Assembly (NCBI RefSeq): GCF_020554865.1
Contig: NZ_JAJCIC010000004.1
Coordinates: forward strand, 62,001-126,000
Length of the DNA: 64,000 nt
Source of the DNA: Lacrimispora sp. 210928-DFI.3.58
Lineage (GTDB): Bacteria; Bacillota; Clostridia; Lachnospirales; Lachnospiraceae
Direction of reading: 5' to 3'
Positions 1-8,091 of this stretch are shown one piece after another; the first letter of the stretch is position 1; each line of letters opens with the position of its first letter. The translations under genes were made by a program, and so were the position numbers. The notes under the pieces are model-generated. The model worked only from the letters and a program-made list of their open reading frames with translations. It was not told where the DNA came from and made no database searches.

Positions 1-344
1 GTGTCAATGTCCAGACGCCCTACCGGGAAAAGATCCTTCCTCACCGCATCCCCGATCAGGCTGATCACTGTGGGAAAATGCCTGTCCTCGGTGGCAGATA
101 CCACGCCCTGAGGCTTGTTGAGCATGTAATACTCTGTCCGCGCATACCCAACCGTCACGCCGTCCAGACTCACGGTATCCTGATCCGGGCGTATCTTCTG
201 GTCCGCCGACTTCACCGCCTCTCCATTTACCTGTATCCTGCCCTTTCTTGCAAGCTCCTTTGCCTGGCTTCTGGTCGCCTGCCCCATCTCTGCCAGGAAT
301 TTATCAAGGCGCATGAGCTCCTTCTGTTTTTTTCCTCCTGCCAT
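1..344 (-). CDS. S4-domain pseudouridine synthase (RsuA/RluB family), 3' end outside window
   Basis: This is a partial gene; the first 114 residues are visible and the rest runs off the window start. An S4 RNA-binding domain begins at MRLDKFLAEMG (about residues 11-55). It is followed by the family segment YYMLNKPQG (residues 72-80) and the catalytic block GRLD at 109-112, whose Asp attacks the uridine. The family isomerises uridine in rRNA, cytoplasmically; the exact target (16S or 23S) cannot be told from the N-terminus. The chosen ATG has AGAAGGAT upstream. An internal ATG at 314, right at the S4 domain, is an alternative start. It follows the RsmF-like gene by 38 bp and is probably cotranscribed with it. 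Confidence 0.85.
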   Translation of the reverse strand, partial: MAGGKKQKELMRLDKFLAEMGQATRSQAKELARKGRIQVNGEAVKSADQKIRPDQDTVSLDGVTVGYARTEYYMLNKPQGVVSATEDRHFPTVISLIGDAVRKDLFPVGRLDID

Positions 345-382
345 ATCCCATCCTTCTATCCTTTACCGGGCCCGCACAGGCT

Positions 383-1957
383 CTACTGCCACCGCCATCC
401 CGGATAATATTTGTTTTTCAGCGTCATGCCGTTTCCCTTTGCCCAGCCCAAAGAATAACCGCAGTAGGTCACAAGGCACCAGTCCTTTCTCGTCCCTTCC
501 TCCCTCTGAAGGGAGATCGTCTCTCCCTTCAGATACCGCAGCACGCGTTCGTCTCCCTCCGGCAGGTTGAGGACATTGGGATATTCTCCTTTTTTTAACG
601 CCATTGCAAGGGCCTGGGAGGGCTCAAACCTGCCCTTTTTCAGTTCTCCCAGCAGGAGGCCTGTGCGCAGGAAGCGCAGGGGCAGTCCCTGCTCTAAGCC
701 CCGGGGCAGATAGTACACCTGATCCTGGACAACAGAAAGCCTTGCCTCCTCCCAGCAGACCGCACAGGAGTCCAAAAATGCTGCCAGTTCAGGAAGCTTT
801 TTCAGATCAGGCGCTATCTTCCGGCTTTTTCCTGCGGCTTCGCCTAGAAACCGGCCACCCTTCTTTCCTCTTCTCAGCAGGCATTCTTCTCTCTCCAGCG
901 CTTCTCTTACTAAAGTCCCTTCAGACGGCTTTCGGTCATTTACAGTGTCCGCGCATTCTATTGCCTCTGTTCTCGCTTTTCCTGCCCCATTCCGAAACGC
1001 TCCTTTTTTCCTCAGCAGCGCCAGAAAATGTCCTTCTCCCCTTACCTTATGGGGAAACAGCCTGATACAGCCTGGAAGCCCCACGCCGTCCACACCTCCC
1101 GGCACCCGTGACAGCTTAAGGGGGACCAGCTCCATTTCCGGGTATTCTGACAACAGAAATTCGATGTTTTCCTCATCCTCCATCCGTGAAAAGGTGCAGG
1201 TGGAGTAAAGCAGCATTCCTCCCGGCTTCAGCATGGAGACTGCCTGTCTTAAGATCTCCCTCTGTATGGGAGCGTAATAGGAAGGGCCATGCTCCTCCCA
1301 GTCCTTTATCATATCCTCGTCCCGGCGGAACATTCCTTCGCCGGAGCAGGGCGCATCCACCAGGATCTTATCAAAAAACAGGGGCCATATCTTCGCAAGC
1401 TTGCCGGGCTCCTCGCTGGTAACACAGATATTACCTGCCCCCGTAAGCTCCAGGTTTTTAAGAAGGGCCCTGGCCCTGGAATAGCTGATGTCATTTGAGA
1501 CCAGCATTCCCTCTCCCTTAAGCTTTGCAGCCAGCTCCGTGCTCTTTCCTCCCGGAGCTGCGCACACATCAAGCACCATATCACCGGGCTCCACCGGGAG
1601 CATGGCTGCCGGGGTCATGGCGCTGGCCTCCTGGAGATAGTAAAGGCCCGCATAATAACATGGATGCTTTGACGGCCTTGCATCACTTTCCAAGGCAGGG
1701 CTGTCCGGCTGGCTGCAGGCGCTTCCCGGCTCATAGTAAAACCCATTATCCGTCCATGGAACAGGCTCCAACTTCCAGGGTACCAGGGCCTTCAGTTCCT
1801 TGGGGGACAGCTTTTGCGTATTCACCCGAAGCCCCGGCTTCCATGGCTCCTTAAAGCTCTCTCTATATAACTGGTACTCCTCCCCCAAAAGCCCCTTCAT
1901 TTCCTCCAGAAAGGCCTCTGGAAGCTGCCTGATGTCCGTCATCGCCTTATTCCCCAT
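383..1957 (-). CDS. rsmF: RsmF/NOL1-NOP2-Sun family rRNA m5C methyltransferase
   Basis: Predicted SAM-dependent 5-methylcytosine methyltransferase acting on 16S rRNA. The Rossmann SAM motif DVCAAPGGKS is at about residues 130-139. The two family cysteines are in PCSGEGMF (203-210) and YSTCTF (251-256). A long C-terminal part (about 300-524) fits the RsmF-type extension with a PUA-like end. The length of 524 residues suits the larger Firmicute members. The first ATG has AGAGGAG only one base upstream; an ATG at 1942 (MTDIRQLPEAF) is better spaced and may be the real start. The S4 pseudouridine synthase follows, giving a small rRNA-modification operon. Confidence 0.85.
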   Translation of the reverse strand: MGNKAMTDIRQLPEAFLEEMKGLLGEEYQLYRESFKEPWKPGLRVNTQKLSPKELKALVPWKLEPVPWTDNGFYYEPGSACSQPDSPALESDARPSKHPCYYAGLYYLQEASAMTPAAMLPVEPGDMVLDVCAAPGGKSTELAAKLKGEGMLVSNDISYSRARALLKNLELTGAGNICVTSEEPGKLAKIWPLFFDKILVDAPCSGEGMFRRDEDMIKDWEEHGPSYYAPIQREILRQAVSMLKPGGMLLYSTCTFSRMEDEENIEFLLSEYPEMELVPLKLSRVPGGVDGVGLPGCIRLFPHKVRGEGHFLALLRKKGAFRNGAGKARTEAIECADTVNDRKPSEGTLVREALEREECLLRRGKKGGRFLGEAAGKSRKIAPDLKKLPELAAFLDSCAVCWEEARLSVVQDQVYYLPRGLEQGLPLRFLRTGLLLGELKKGRFEPSQALAMALKKGEYPNVLNLPEGDERVLRYLKGETISLQREEGTRKDWCLVTYCGYSLGWAKGNGMTLKNKYYPGWRWQ

Positions 1958-2003
1958 TCTCCTCTAACACCTGCATGCTGCCCATCCGGCGGCATCACCG
2001 ATT

Positions 2004-2108
2004 ATGAAAGTCGGATTGCTCCGCACTGCTGGCAGTTCTACGCTCCGGTTGGTGCCGGACCAGTGCCACAGGCACGCAGTCCGCACAGCCGCTTAACAAC
2101 ACTTTCAT
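2004..2108. repeat. Intergenic repeat, family B copy 1
   Basis: A 105-bp segment opens with ATGAAAGT and closes with ACTTTCAT, so its ends are inverted. Just inside the left end is GATTGCTCCG; just inside the right end is CACGCAGTCCGCACAGC followed by GCTT-ACAACACTTTCAT. The same arrangement recurs at 38862-39038 with a different middle. It lies in the gap between the rsmF-like gene and the M23 peptidase. No ORF is apparent. Confidence 0.7.
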
Positions 2109-2109
2109 A

Positions 2110-2147
2110 GTAAAATTAAGCCTCCTGGCATTCATACAGGAGGCTTA
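2110..2147 (-). terminator. Rho-independent terminator of the M23 gene
   Basis: An 11-bp stem, TAAGCCTCCTG with CAGGAGGCTTA, encloses a 9-base loop. Read on the minus strand it is followed by AATTTTA. It lies 66 bp past the M23 peptidase stop. Confidence 0.75.
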
Positions 2148-2213
2148 AAGCTTCTTTCATTATACGGAAGGCAGAAACGGATGTCAAGCAGTTTATTCTT
2201 GCGTTTCCGCATG

Positions 2214-3083
2214 CTAATAGTCAAACACAAGCCTCCGCCCCTTAAGCCACCGCAGTATCCAGTAGGGATTCACACTCATTTCCTCATAATGGTCTGTACG
2301 GATATAGATGCCCACATGCAGGTGGACTTCAAAGTTCCCGGTGGTTCCTTCTGTCTTCCCATAGCCAGTGTCGCCCATATAGCCTAAGAGCTGTCCTGCC
2401 CTGACACGTTCCCCTTCCTTTAGGTCACTTGCATAGCCATAGAGATGGGCATAGTACAGATAGGCTCCCTTAGGAGCGCGGATGCCGATCCGCCAGCCTC
2501 CCATTTCCAGCCAGCCGATTTTTTCGATCACTCCATCGCTCATGCTGACAACAGGATAAAAACCTCTGGGGCGCTCGCTGCCCATGATATCGCAGCCCTC
2601 ATGGCGGCGCCCCTCCGTATTTCCATCATCCATTTCTCCTCCGCTCATATAACTCCTGCCATCCATCCAGCCGTCCTCAAATACCACATCCGGCGTATCG
2701 GCCCTGATACTTGCCGGGATCGGAAAATATGTTAAGTCCTCCAGCACCGTCTCATAGGCCCCCTTTAGCTTCCGATAGTCCGCAGGCCTTGCAGCCATAA
2801 GCCTGTTTTTATGGCAGTCCAGGCTTTCAAGCTCTCTCAGGTCATAATCATGCTCCACCATAAGGGCCGTCAATGTCTCCATATCCGCGCCCTTTGCCAT
2901 ATCGCCCAGTCTCATGGACCTGAAATCATCGCTCTCCCAGGTATAGGGCCCCAGCTGGTAATAGTCGGGATTGGAAGAAAGATAACTGACTAAGGTTTCC
3001 TGAAACAGAGCCAGGACCAGTATCACAGCCATGAGAAACATCCCGCCTCCTCCTCTTCCCCTGATCATCCGGTTCAAAGGCAT
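2214..3083 (-). CDS. M23 (LytM-type) metallopeptidase, membrane anchored
   Basis: Predicted zinc endopeptidase acting on peptidoglycan cross-bridges or stem peptides outside the membrane. Residues 15-33 form one hydrophobic signal anchor. The LytM zinc ligands are present: H161 and D165 in RRHEGCDI, and H254/H256 in VHLHVG, with a further His at 213 in YYAHLYG. The middle (about 45-145) is not recognisable. With all ligands intact it is probably an active enzyme rather than a degenerate M23. It is divergent from the YlbJ gene across 53 bp, and a sporulation-related role is possible from that context only. Confidence 0.8.
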   Translation of the reverse strand: MPLNRMIRGRGGGGMFLMAVILVLALFQETLVSYLSSNPDYYQLGPYTWESDDFRSMRLGDMAKGADMETLTALMVEHDYDLRELESLDCHKNRLMAARPADYRKLKGAYETVLEDLTYFPIPASIRADTPDVVFEDGWMDGRSYMSGGEMDDGNTEGRRHEGCDIMGSERPRGFYPVVSMSDGVIEKIGWLEMGGWRIGIRAPKGAYLYYAHLYGYASDLKEGERVRAGQLLGYMGDTGYGKTEGTTGNFEVHLHVGIYIRTDHYEEMSVNPYWILRWLKGRRLVFDY

Positions 3084-3136
3084 AGCCCGCCGCCTTTCAC
3101 AATATATTGATACAAATCCATTCTATTCAGGTGGCT

Positions 3137-4204
3137 ATGAAAAAATCCATAGGAGGCATCCTGTCTGTTCTCTGCCTGCTCTTACTGCTGTTCAATCCCT
3201 CCCTCGCCCTCACAGGAGCCCGGCAGGGCCTGCTTTTGTGGGCTGATGTGGTGCTTCCCACCCTCCTGCCTTTTATGATATGCTCCGGGATCATCGTCGC
3301 CCTGGATGCCATTCCCATACTCACCGGGCCCTTTTCCCCTTTTCTTTCCGGCTTCTTAGGCCTCTCCGGTCAGGGAAGCTTTGTTTTCATGAGCGGCCTT
3401 CTCTGCGGCTATCCCATGGGAGCGAAAACGGCCAGTGATTTTCTGGACAGCGGGCGGATCTCCCGTGAAGAGGGACAATATCTCCTGGCGATCAGCAACC
3501 ATCCCAGCCCCATGTTCATCTTAGGATATGTGATGGCACAGATCAGGGCTGTCTCCGGCCTGTCCCCCGAATGCCCTCCTTGGGCCGTGGCGGCCGCCCT
3601 GTATCTCCCTGTAATTCCCATATCCATGGCAGCCCGGCCCATTTACCACGCCGGCCGGCCTGCTCCAAAGCGCCGCAATACCAAAGCGGCCTTTCCAAAT
3701 ACCAATGCTTTGTCAAAAAGCCGGACCACGTCCGGCCGACCTGCCCAAGCTTCCGCAAATGGAAAATTTCACAAAAGCCTGAGATCCCAAAGTGCCTTCA
3801 GCCAGCCATTTTCCTTTGACGAACACCTCATGAGCTGCTTTGAAACCATGGTAAAGATCGGAGGTTATATTATGATATTTTCCATTCTGGCAGTGTATTT
3901 GGCAGTGCTTCCCCTGCCCTTTCAGGAAACCCTTCCTGCCTCCGTTTTCCCCTTTGTCCGCCCCGCCCTTTTGGGGGCAGTGGAGATCACAACCGGCATC
4001 CAGGCCATTGCCTCCTCTGTCCCCGGCAGGACAGGTGCCGTCCTCATCGTGGCTTCCGCCGCCTTCGGAGGCTTTTCCGGCATTTTCCAGACAAAGAGTG
4101 TACTTAAAAATGCCGGACTGTCCATCCGGCATTATATGCTCTGGAAATGCGCCCACTGCGCCCTTTCCTGCCTTTTCCTCTCCTACTTCATGCCCTCCTT
4201 ATAG
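3137..4204 (+). CDS. ylbJ: YlbJ/SpoVV-type sporulation integral membrane protein
   Basis: A polytopic membrane protein of about 355 residues with the Gate/nucleoside-recognition fold typical of YlbJ. Supporting segments are WADVVLPTLLPFMICSG near residues 35-51 and GLLCGYPMGAK near 85-95. In Bacillus the YlbJ homologue SpoVV moves dipicolinic acid across the outer forespore membrane; that role is inferred here. ATG 3137 follows CAGGTGG; a TTG 30 bp upstream lacks a ribosome site. A poorly conserved, Ser/Lys/Arg-rich loop of roughly 55 residues interrupts the helices in mid-protein. Its 3' end overlaps the convergent MerR gene by 22 bp. Confidence 0.75.
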   Translation: MKKSIGGILSVLCLLLLLFNPSLALTGARQGLLLWADVVLPTLLPFMICSGIIVALDAIPILTGPFSPFLSGFLGLSGQGSFVFMSGLLCGYPMGAKTASDFLDSGRISREEGQYLLAISNHPSPMFILGYVMAQIRAVSGLSPECPPWAVAAALYLPVIPISMAARPIYHAGRPAPKRRNTKAAFPNTNALSKSRTTSGRPAQASANGKFHKSLRSQSAFSQPFSFDEHLMSCFETMVKIGGYIMIFSILAVYLAVLPLPFQETLPASVFPFVRPALLGAVEITTGIQAIASSVPGRTGAVLIVASAAFGGFSGIFQTKSVLKNAGLSIRHYMLWKCAHCALSCLFLSYFMPSL

Positions 4205-4668
4205 CGCTGCTCCATATCATCCGTCAGCCGCCGGATGCGCTCCTTGATCTTCCGGATATTAGGAGGCATCTTCTCCGGCGGCATGTTGTCATGTACAGCA
4301 GTGGTCCCTGCCTCCAGCGCCACCTCATAGAGCCAGCATTTGTACTTTAACACATCCAGCGCATCAAAGAGCTCTGTGATCTGCTCCTCCACTGCCTCCC
4401 GCTGATCCATGATGATCTTCAGGCGCTGCGCGATGGTGGCATCTCCCTGGTCACAGAGAACGGTAAAATCCCGGATCTGTTTGATGGACATCCCTGCCCG
4501 CTTAAGGGAGGCAATGATAAATAAACGCTCAAAATCTGATTCCTTAAAGATCCTGTTGCCATTCTGATCTCTTTCCACAAATGTCAGCAAGCCCTCCTTG
4601 CCATAAAAACGGATCGTGTGGGGCGACAAATGCAGCCTCTTCGCAACTTCACAGACAGTGTAATACAT
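4183..4668 (-). CDS. MerR-family transcriptional regulator
   Basis: 161 residues. The N-terminal winged helix-turn-helix starts at YYTVCEVAKRLHLSPHTIRFY (residues 2-22). The second wing DNGNRIFKESDFERL-type segment follows, then a long dimerisation helix (about 75-110). The C-terminal part has one Cys (in YKCWLYE) and His-Asp-Asn residues but no known ligand motif, so the inducer is unknown. It is divergent from the lipoprotein-MBOAT-DHHW-transglutaminase-DXS operon, and the gap contains a MerR-type operator/promoter. It most likely controls that operon and its own gene. Confidence 0.88.
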   Translation of the reverse strand: MYYTVCEVAKRLHLSPHTIRFYGKEGLLTFVERDQNGNRIFKESDFERLFIIASLKRAGMSIKQIRDFTVLCDQGDATIAQRLKIIMDQREAVEEQITELFDALDVLKYKCWLYEVALEAGTTAVHDNMPPEKMPPNIRKIKERIRRLTDDMEQRYKEGMK

Positions 4669-4734
4669 AGGCCCTTGCTCCTCTTCTCAGCATTCGTTCA
4701 CAAAAAGTTCACAAATCACATAAGAGATACTCTC

Positions 4735-4765
4735 TTGACTGAGAGTATACTCTAAGGTCTATGAT
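4735..4765 (+). promoter_or_regulatory. MerR-type promoter/operator with 19-bp spacer
   Basis: A -35 TTGACT (4735-4740) and a -10 TATGAT (4760-4765) are separated by 19 bp. That over-long spacer is the hallmark of promoters untwisted by MerR-family activators. Centred in the spacer is the palindrome AGAGTATACTCT (4742-4753). The dyad extends outward imperfectly (CTTGACTGAGAGTA / TACTCTAAGGTC). It drives the operon starting at 4795. Confidence 0.8.
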
Positions 4766-4794
4766 ATTGTCAATACACAAGGAGGATATGACAC

Positions 4795-5460
4795 ATGAAA
4801 AAACGACTGACCTTACTTTCCTATGGGCTTCTTGCCTTCTCCCTGGCAGCCTGCACCGGCTCTGCCAAACCACCGGCTCCATCCGGGGAAGAATCCGCAC
4901 CAGCTTCCGTATCTGTTTCCTATGCTGTGGGAGATATCATCCTCGCCGATGGCTCTGCAGTGAAACCAGACAGCCTCGCCCTGACAGAAAGCACCAATTT
5001 CCCGGCAGCTGTTATTGCAGAAATAAAAGAGGACGGCACTGCCCTGGGGCTGGGAGTTCACAGAAGCTCCGGTCCTCTTCCGTGGACCCCGGACAAGGAC
5101 GGTGAGGATGCGCCCGTCTCCGCAGATCCCCAGTCTTCTCCTGCCTTTGCATTTGTGGAAACCTACGCGGACACCCATCATCTAAACGGCGCTCTGGCCT
5201 CCGGCTGGTATATGCCGGATATCTCAGAGCTGTGCGCAATCTACGAAAACCGCGAAGAGATCAACGCTTCTCTCTCTAAAATCTATTCTCTTGATGAACA
5301 TGCTGCCATGGATGGACTCGGCACCAATTGGTACTGGTCCTCCACTCAGTCTGAGACTCAGGAGGACTATGGGTGGTTTGTACATTTCTTTAACGGCTAT
5401 TCCAGCGACTGCCCTAAGAATTTTACGAATCTTCATGTGCTGGCTGTCCGGGCATTTTAG
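4795..5460 (+). CDS. Lipoprotein with DUF1566 (Lcl C-terminal-like) domain
   Basis: A type II signal peptide ends in the lipobox LAAC (Cys about residue 20), so the product should be lipid-anchored outside the membrane. After a Pro/Ser-rich linker, the C-terminal half carries the DUF1566 signature: GWYMPDISEL, then WYWSSTQ, then a closing VRAF, a carbohydrate- or ligand-binding-like fold. It is the first gene of the MerR-controlled operon, with GGAGG nine bases before the ATG. The following MBOAT gene is 11 bp away. The function is not established; surface binding is inferred from the fold. Confidence 0.7.
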   Translation: MKKRLTLLSYGLLAFSLAACTGSAKPPAPSGEESAPASVSVSYAVGDIILADGSAVKPDSLALTESTNFPAAVIAEIKEDGTALGLGVHRSSGPLPWTPDKDGEDAPVSADPQSSPAFAFVETYADTHHLNGALASGWYMPDISELCAIYENREEINASLSKIYSLDEHAAMDGLGTNWYWSSTQSETQEDYGWFVHFFNGYSSDCPKNFTNLHVLAVRAF

Positions 5461-5471
5461 GGAGGCGTCCT

Positions 5472-6893
5472 ATGGTTTTTAGCAGTCTTCTGTTCCTCTT
5501 CCGCTTTCTGCCGGCGATACTGCTGGCCTATTACCTTGCTCCCCCTCCCTTGAGGAATCTTGTGCTGCTCCTATCAAGCCTTCTCTTCTACGCATGGGGA
5601 GAACCTGTTTACCTGATCCTGATGGTATGTTCCATCCTTGTTTCTTACACCGGCGGCCTCCTTGTCAGCAGGTTCAGACAGGCGGGAAAACAACGGGCAG
5701 CGAAGGCTTCCCTTCTGGTATCGTCTGCTGTCAGCCTGTGCCTGCTTGTATTTTTCAAATATACAGATTTTGCCATCAAAACCGTGAACAGCCTGGCAGG
5801 GACTGCGATCCCCCTGCTGCACCTTGCACTGCCCATCGGCATCTCCTTTTACACCTTTCAGACAATGTCCTATACCATTGATGTCTACCTGGGAGATGCG
5901 GCAGTACAGAAAAATCTCATTTCCTATGGAGCATATGTGGCAATGTTTCCCCAGCTCATCGCAGGGCCCATTGTCCAATACAAGACCATTGACAGGCAGC
6001 TTTCCACCCGTAAAGAGACCACAGGGCAGTTCTCCCAGGGCATCCACCGCTTCATCACAGGCCTTGGCAAAAAGGTCCTGCTGGCAAACAATGCCGGCTC
6101 CCTCTGGACTGCGGTGCAGGCCTCATCCTGCTCCCATATGCCGATGCTCACAGCGTGGATGGGCCTTGCTGCCTATACCTTTCAGATCTATTTTGATTTT
6201 TCCGCCTATTCCGATATGGCTATTGGCCTGGGGTACATGTTTGGCTTTCACTTTTTGGAGAATTTTCATTATCCGTACGTTTCCAAAAGCATTACCGAAT
6301 TTTGGCGCAGATGGCATATCTCCCTGGGCACCTGGTTTCGGGAATACATCTATATCCCCCTGGGAGGAAACAGGGTCAGCCGCCACAAGCATATCCGGAA
6401 TATCCTGGCCGTATGGCTGCTTACCGGGATCTGGCATGGAGCCAGCTGGAATTTCGTTGTCTGGGGCTTATACTACGGTATCCTCCTGCTTTTGGAAAAG
6501 TACCTTTTGGGCAAATACCTGGCAAAGCTTCCTGCCCTGTTTCAGCATATCTACTGTATCATCCTTGTCATGATCGGATGGAACCTGTTTGTATCCCCAA
6601 ATATGGCCCAGGGGATTGACTTTCTGAGGGCGCTGTTTGGCATATATGACAGCGGGCTCATTGACAGAGAGACCATTTATCTTTTCTACAATCATGCTGT
6701 CCTGCTCATCCTGTGCTTTATGGGAAGCACGGACCTGCCCCTGCGCATAGGAAAATGGATCTGTACAAGGCTTGCAGGAAAAGAGCTCGCGGCCGCGGCT
6801 ATAAAAAACGTATTTTATACTGCCATTTTCATCCTGTCCGTATCATGGCTTGTGGACGCAACCTTTAATCCATTCCTGTATTTCAGATTCTGA
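5472..6893 (+). CDS. MBOAT-family membrane O-acyltransferase (AlgI/DltB-like)
   Basis: 473 residues with about ten hydrophobic segments. The MBOAT histidine is in WHGASWNFVVWG near residue 320, preceded by the family segment FWRRWHISLGTWFREYIY. AlgI/PatA-type members pass acyl groups, usually acetyl, across the membrane to extracytoplasmic polysaccharide together with an SGNH-fold partner. The partner candidate is the DHHW gene starting 19 bp downstream. The start has GGAGG six bases upstream. The acceptor polymer is unknown; no glycosyltransferases are nearby. Confidence 0.9.
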   Translation: MVFSSLLFLFRFLPAILLAYYLAPPPLRNLVLLLSSLLFYAWGEPVYLILMVCSILVSYTGGLLVSRFRQAGKQRAAKASLLVSSAVSLCLLVFFKYTDFAIKTVNSLAGTAIPLLHLALPIGISFYTFQTMSYTIDVYLGDAAVQKNLISYGAYVAMFPQLIAGPIVQYKTIDRQLSTRKETTGQFSQGIHRFITGLGKKVLLANNAGSLWTAVQASSCSHMPMLTAWMGLAAYTFQIYFDFSAYSDMAIGLGYMFGFHFLENFHYPYVSKSITEFWRRWHISLGTWFREYIYIPLGGNRVSRHKHIRNILAVWLLTGIWHGASWNFVVWGLYYGILLLLEKYLLGKYLAKLPALFQHIYCIILVMIGWNLFVSPNMAQGIDFLRALFGIYDSGLIDRETIYLFYNHAVLLILCFMGSTDLPLRIGKWICTRLAGKELAAAAIKNVFYTAIFILSVSWLVDATFNPFLYFRF

Positions 6894-6912
6894 TAGGAGG
6901 TGTGATAGGAAA

Positions 6913-8067
6913 ATGGATCCGGAAAGAAAAGACCGGCAGCCTCGCATTACGGTCATTTTGTTTCTCCTGCTGATATTCGGCACCGCCGCAGCAACGATTG
7001 TAAAGCCTTCCTCCGTTTTTTCGGAGACGGAAAACCGGGTGCTGGCTCAGAGGCCAAAACTGGAAATAGAAGCTGTCATAAACGGCGATTATGAGACTGA
7101 TTATGAGGAATACCTGACAGATCAATTTATCCTGAGAGACCGCTGGATCGGCTTAAAAACTGCCGTGGAGAGAGGAGTTTTAAAAAGGGAAAGCAAGGAC
7201 ATCTATTTTGCCGGCGACCATTATCTGATCGAGAAGCATACGGGCGTGTTTGACACGCCTCTGGCCAAGCGTAACCTTGAAGCTCTCTCTGCATTTACAC
7301 AGCAGTACACAGAACAGTTGGGAAGCTCCCATATATCGGTTCTGATCATCCCCAATGCCGTGGATATCCTGTGTGATAAGCTTCCTCCCTTTGCCCCTCC
7401 CGGCAGCGGAAGGGATTACCTGGAGCTGCTTAAGAAGGCTCTGCCTGAAAGCGTCTTCTTTGATGCAGCCCATATCCTTGATGACCATAGGGATGAGGAG
7501 CTCTATTACAGGACAGACCATCATTGGAAAACGCTTGCTGCCTTTTATGTATATCAGGCCTGGGCCAGGGAAAAAGGCTGCGCCTGCCCTGAACTCTCTG
7601 ATTATGAGAGAAGGGCCGTTACGGACAGTTTTGAGGGAACGATCCAGTCAAAGCTGGGAATACGGACCGTCAAGGATACCATTGAACTGTTTCTTCCTGA
7701 ACATGACATTTCCTGCACAATACATCAGGAAAACCTCACGAAAAATGCAATCTATGATTATGCTGCATTGGACGGAAAAGATAAATATGCTGTCTTTTTG
7801 GGAGGAAATGAGCCCTTTCTGCGGATCACCACAGCCGCGGGCAATGGGCGGAAGATCCTGGTGATCAAGGATTCCTATGCGAATTGCTTTATTCCGTTCA
7901 TGCTGGGAGAATTTGAAGAGCTCCATATCCTTGATCTGAGATACAGCAGCCAAAAATTAAGTAAATTGATCCAACAAGAACAATATACCGATCTTCTGAT
8001 CCTCTATAATGCCTCCGGCTTTGCAGAGGATATCAGTATGACAAAGCTTACAGCCAACCGTCAATAA
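6913..8067 (+). CDS. DHHW-family (AlgJ/AlgX-like) extracytoplasmic protein
   Basis: About 384 residues with one N-terminal transmembrane segment (about 12-30). The name-giving motif is in YYRTDHHWKT near residue 202. A C-terminal ILVIKDSYANCF block resembles the SGNH-type Ser-containing strand of AlgJ/X acetyltransferases. Such proteins accept the acyl group exported by the MBOAT partner and place it on the polysaccharide. ATG 6913 was chosen because an upstream TTG lies inside the MBOAT gene and lacks a ribosome site, while AGGAGG stands 12 bases before the ATG. Confidence 0.85.
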   Translation: MDPERKDRQPRITVILFLLLIFGTAAATIVKPSSVFSETENRVLAQRPKLEIEAVINGDYETDYEEYLTDQFILRDRWIGLKTAVERGVLKRESKDIYFAGDHYLIEKHTGVFDTPLAKRNLEALSAFTQQYTEQLGSSHISVLIIPNAVDILCDKLPPFAPPGSGRDYLELLKKALPESVFFDAAHILDDHRDEELYYRTDHHWKTLAAFYVYQAWAREKGCACPELSDYERRAVTDSFEGTIQSKLGIRTVKDTIELFLPEHDISCTIHQENLTKNAIYDYAALDGKDKYAVFLGGNEPFLRITTAAGNGRKILVIKDSYANCFIPFMLGEFEELHILDLRYSSQKLSKLIQQEQYTDLLILYNASGFAEDISMTKLTANRQ

Positions 8068-8091
8068 TTCATCAGAAAGGAGCACCTTATC

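Noticed and set aside
5824..6573. A 249-codon open frame within the first MBOAT gene
   Set aside because: It is out of frame inside a clear MBOAT gene and has Pro/Ser/Trp-rich nonsense composition.
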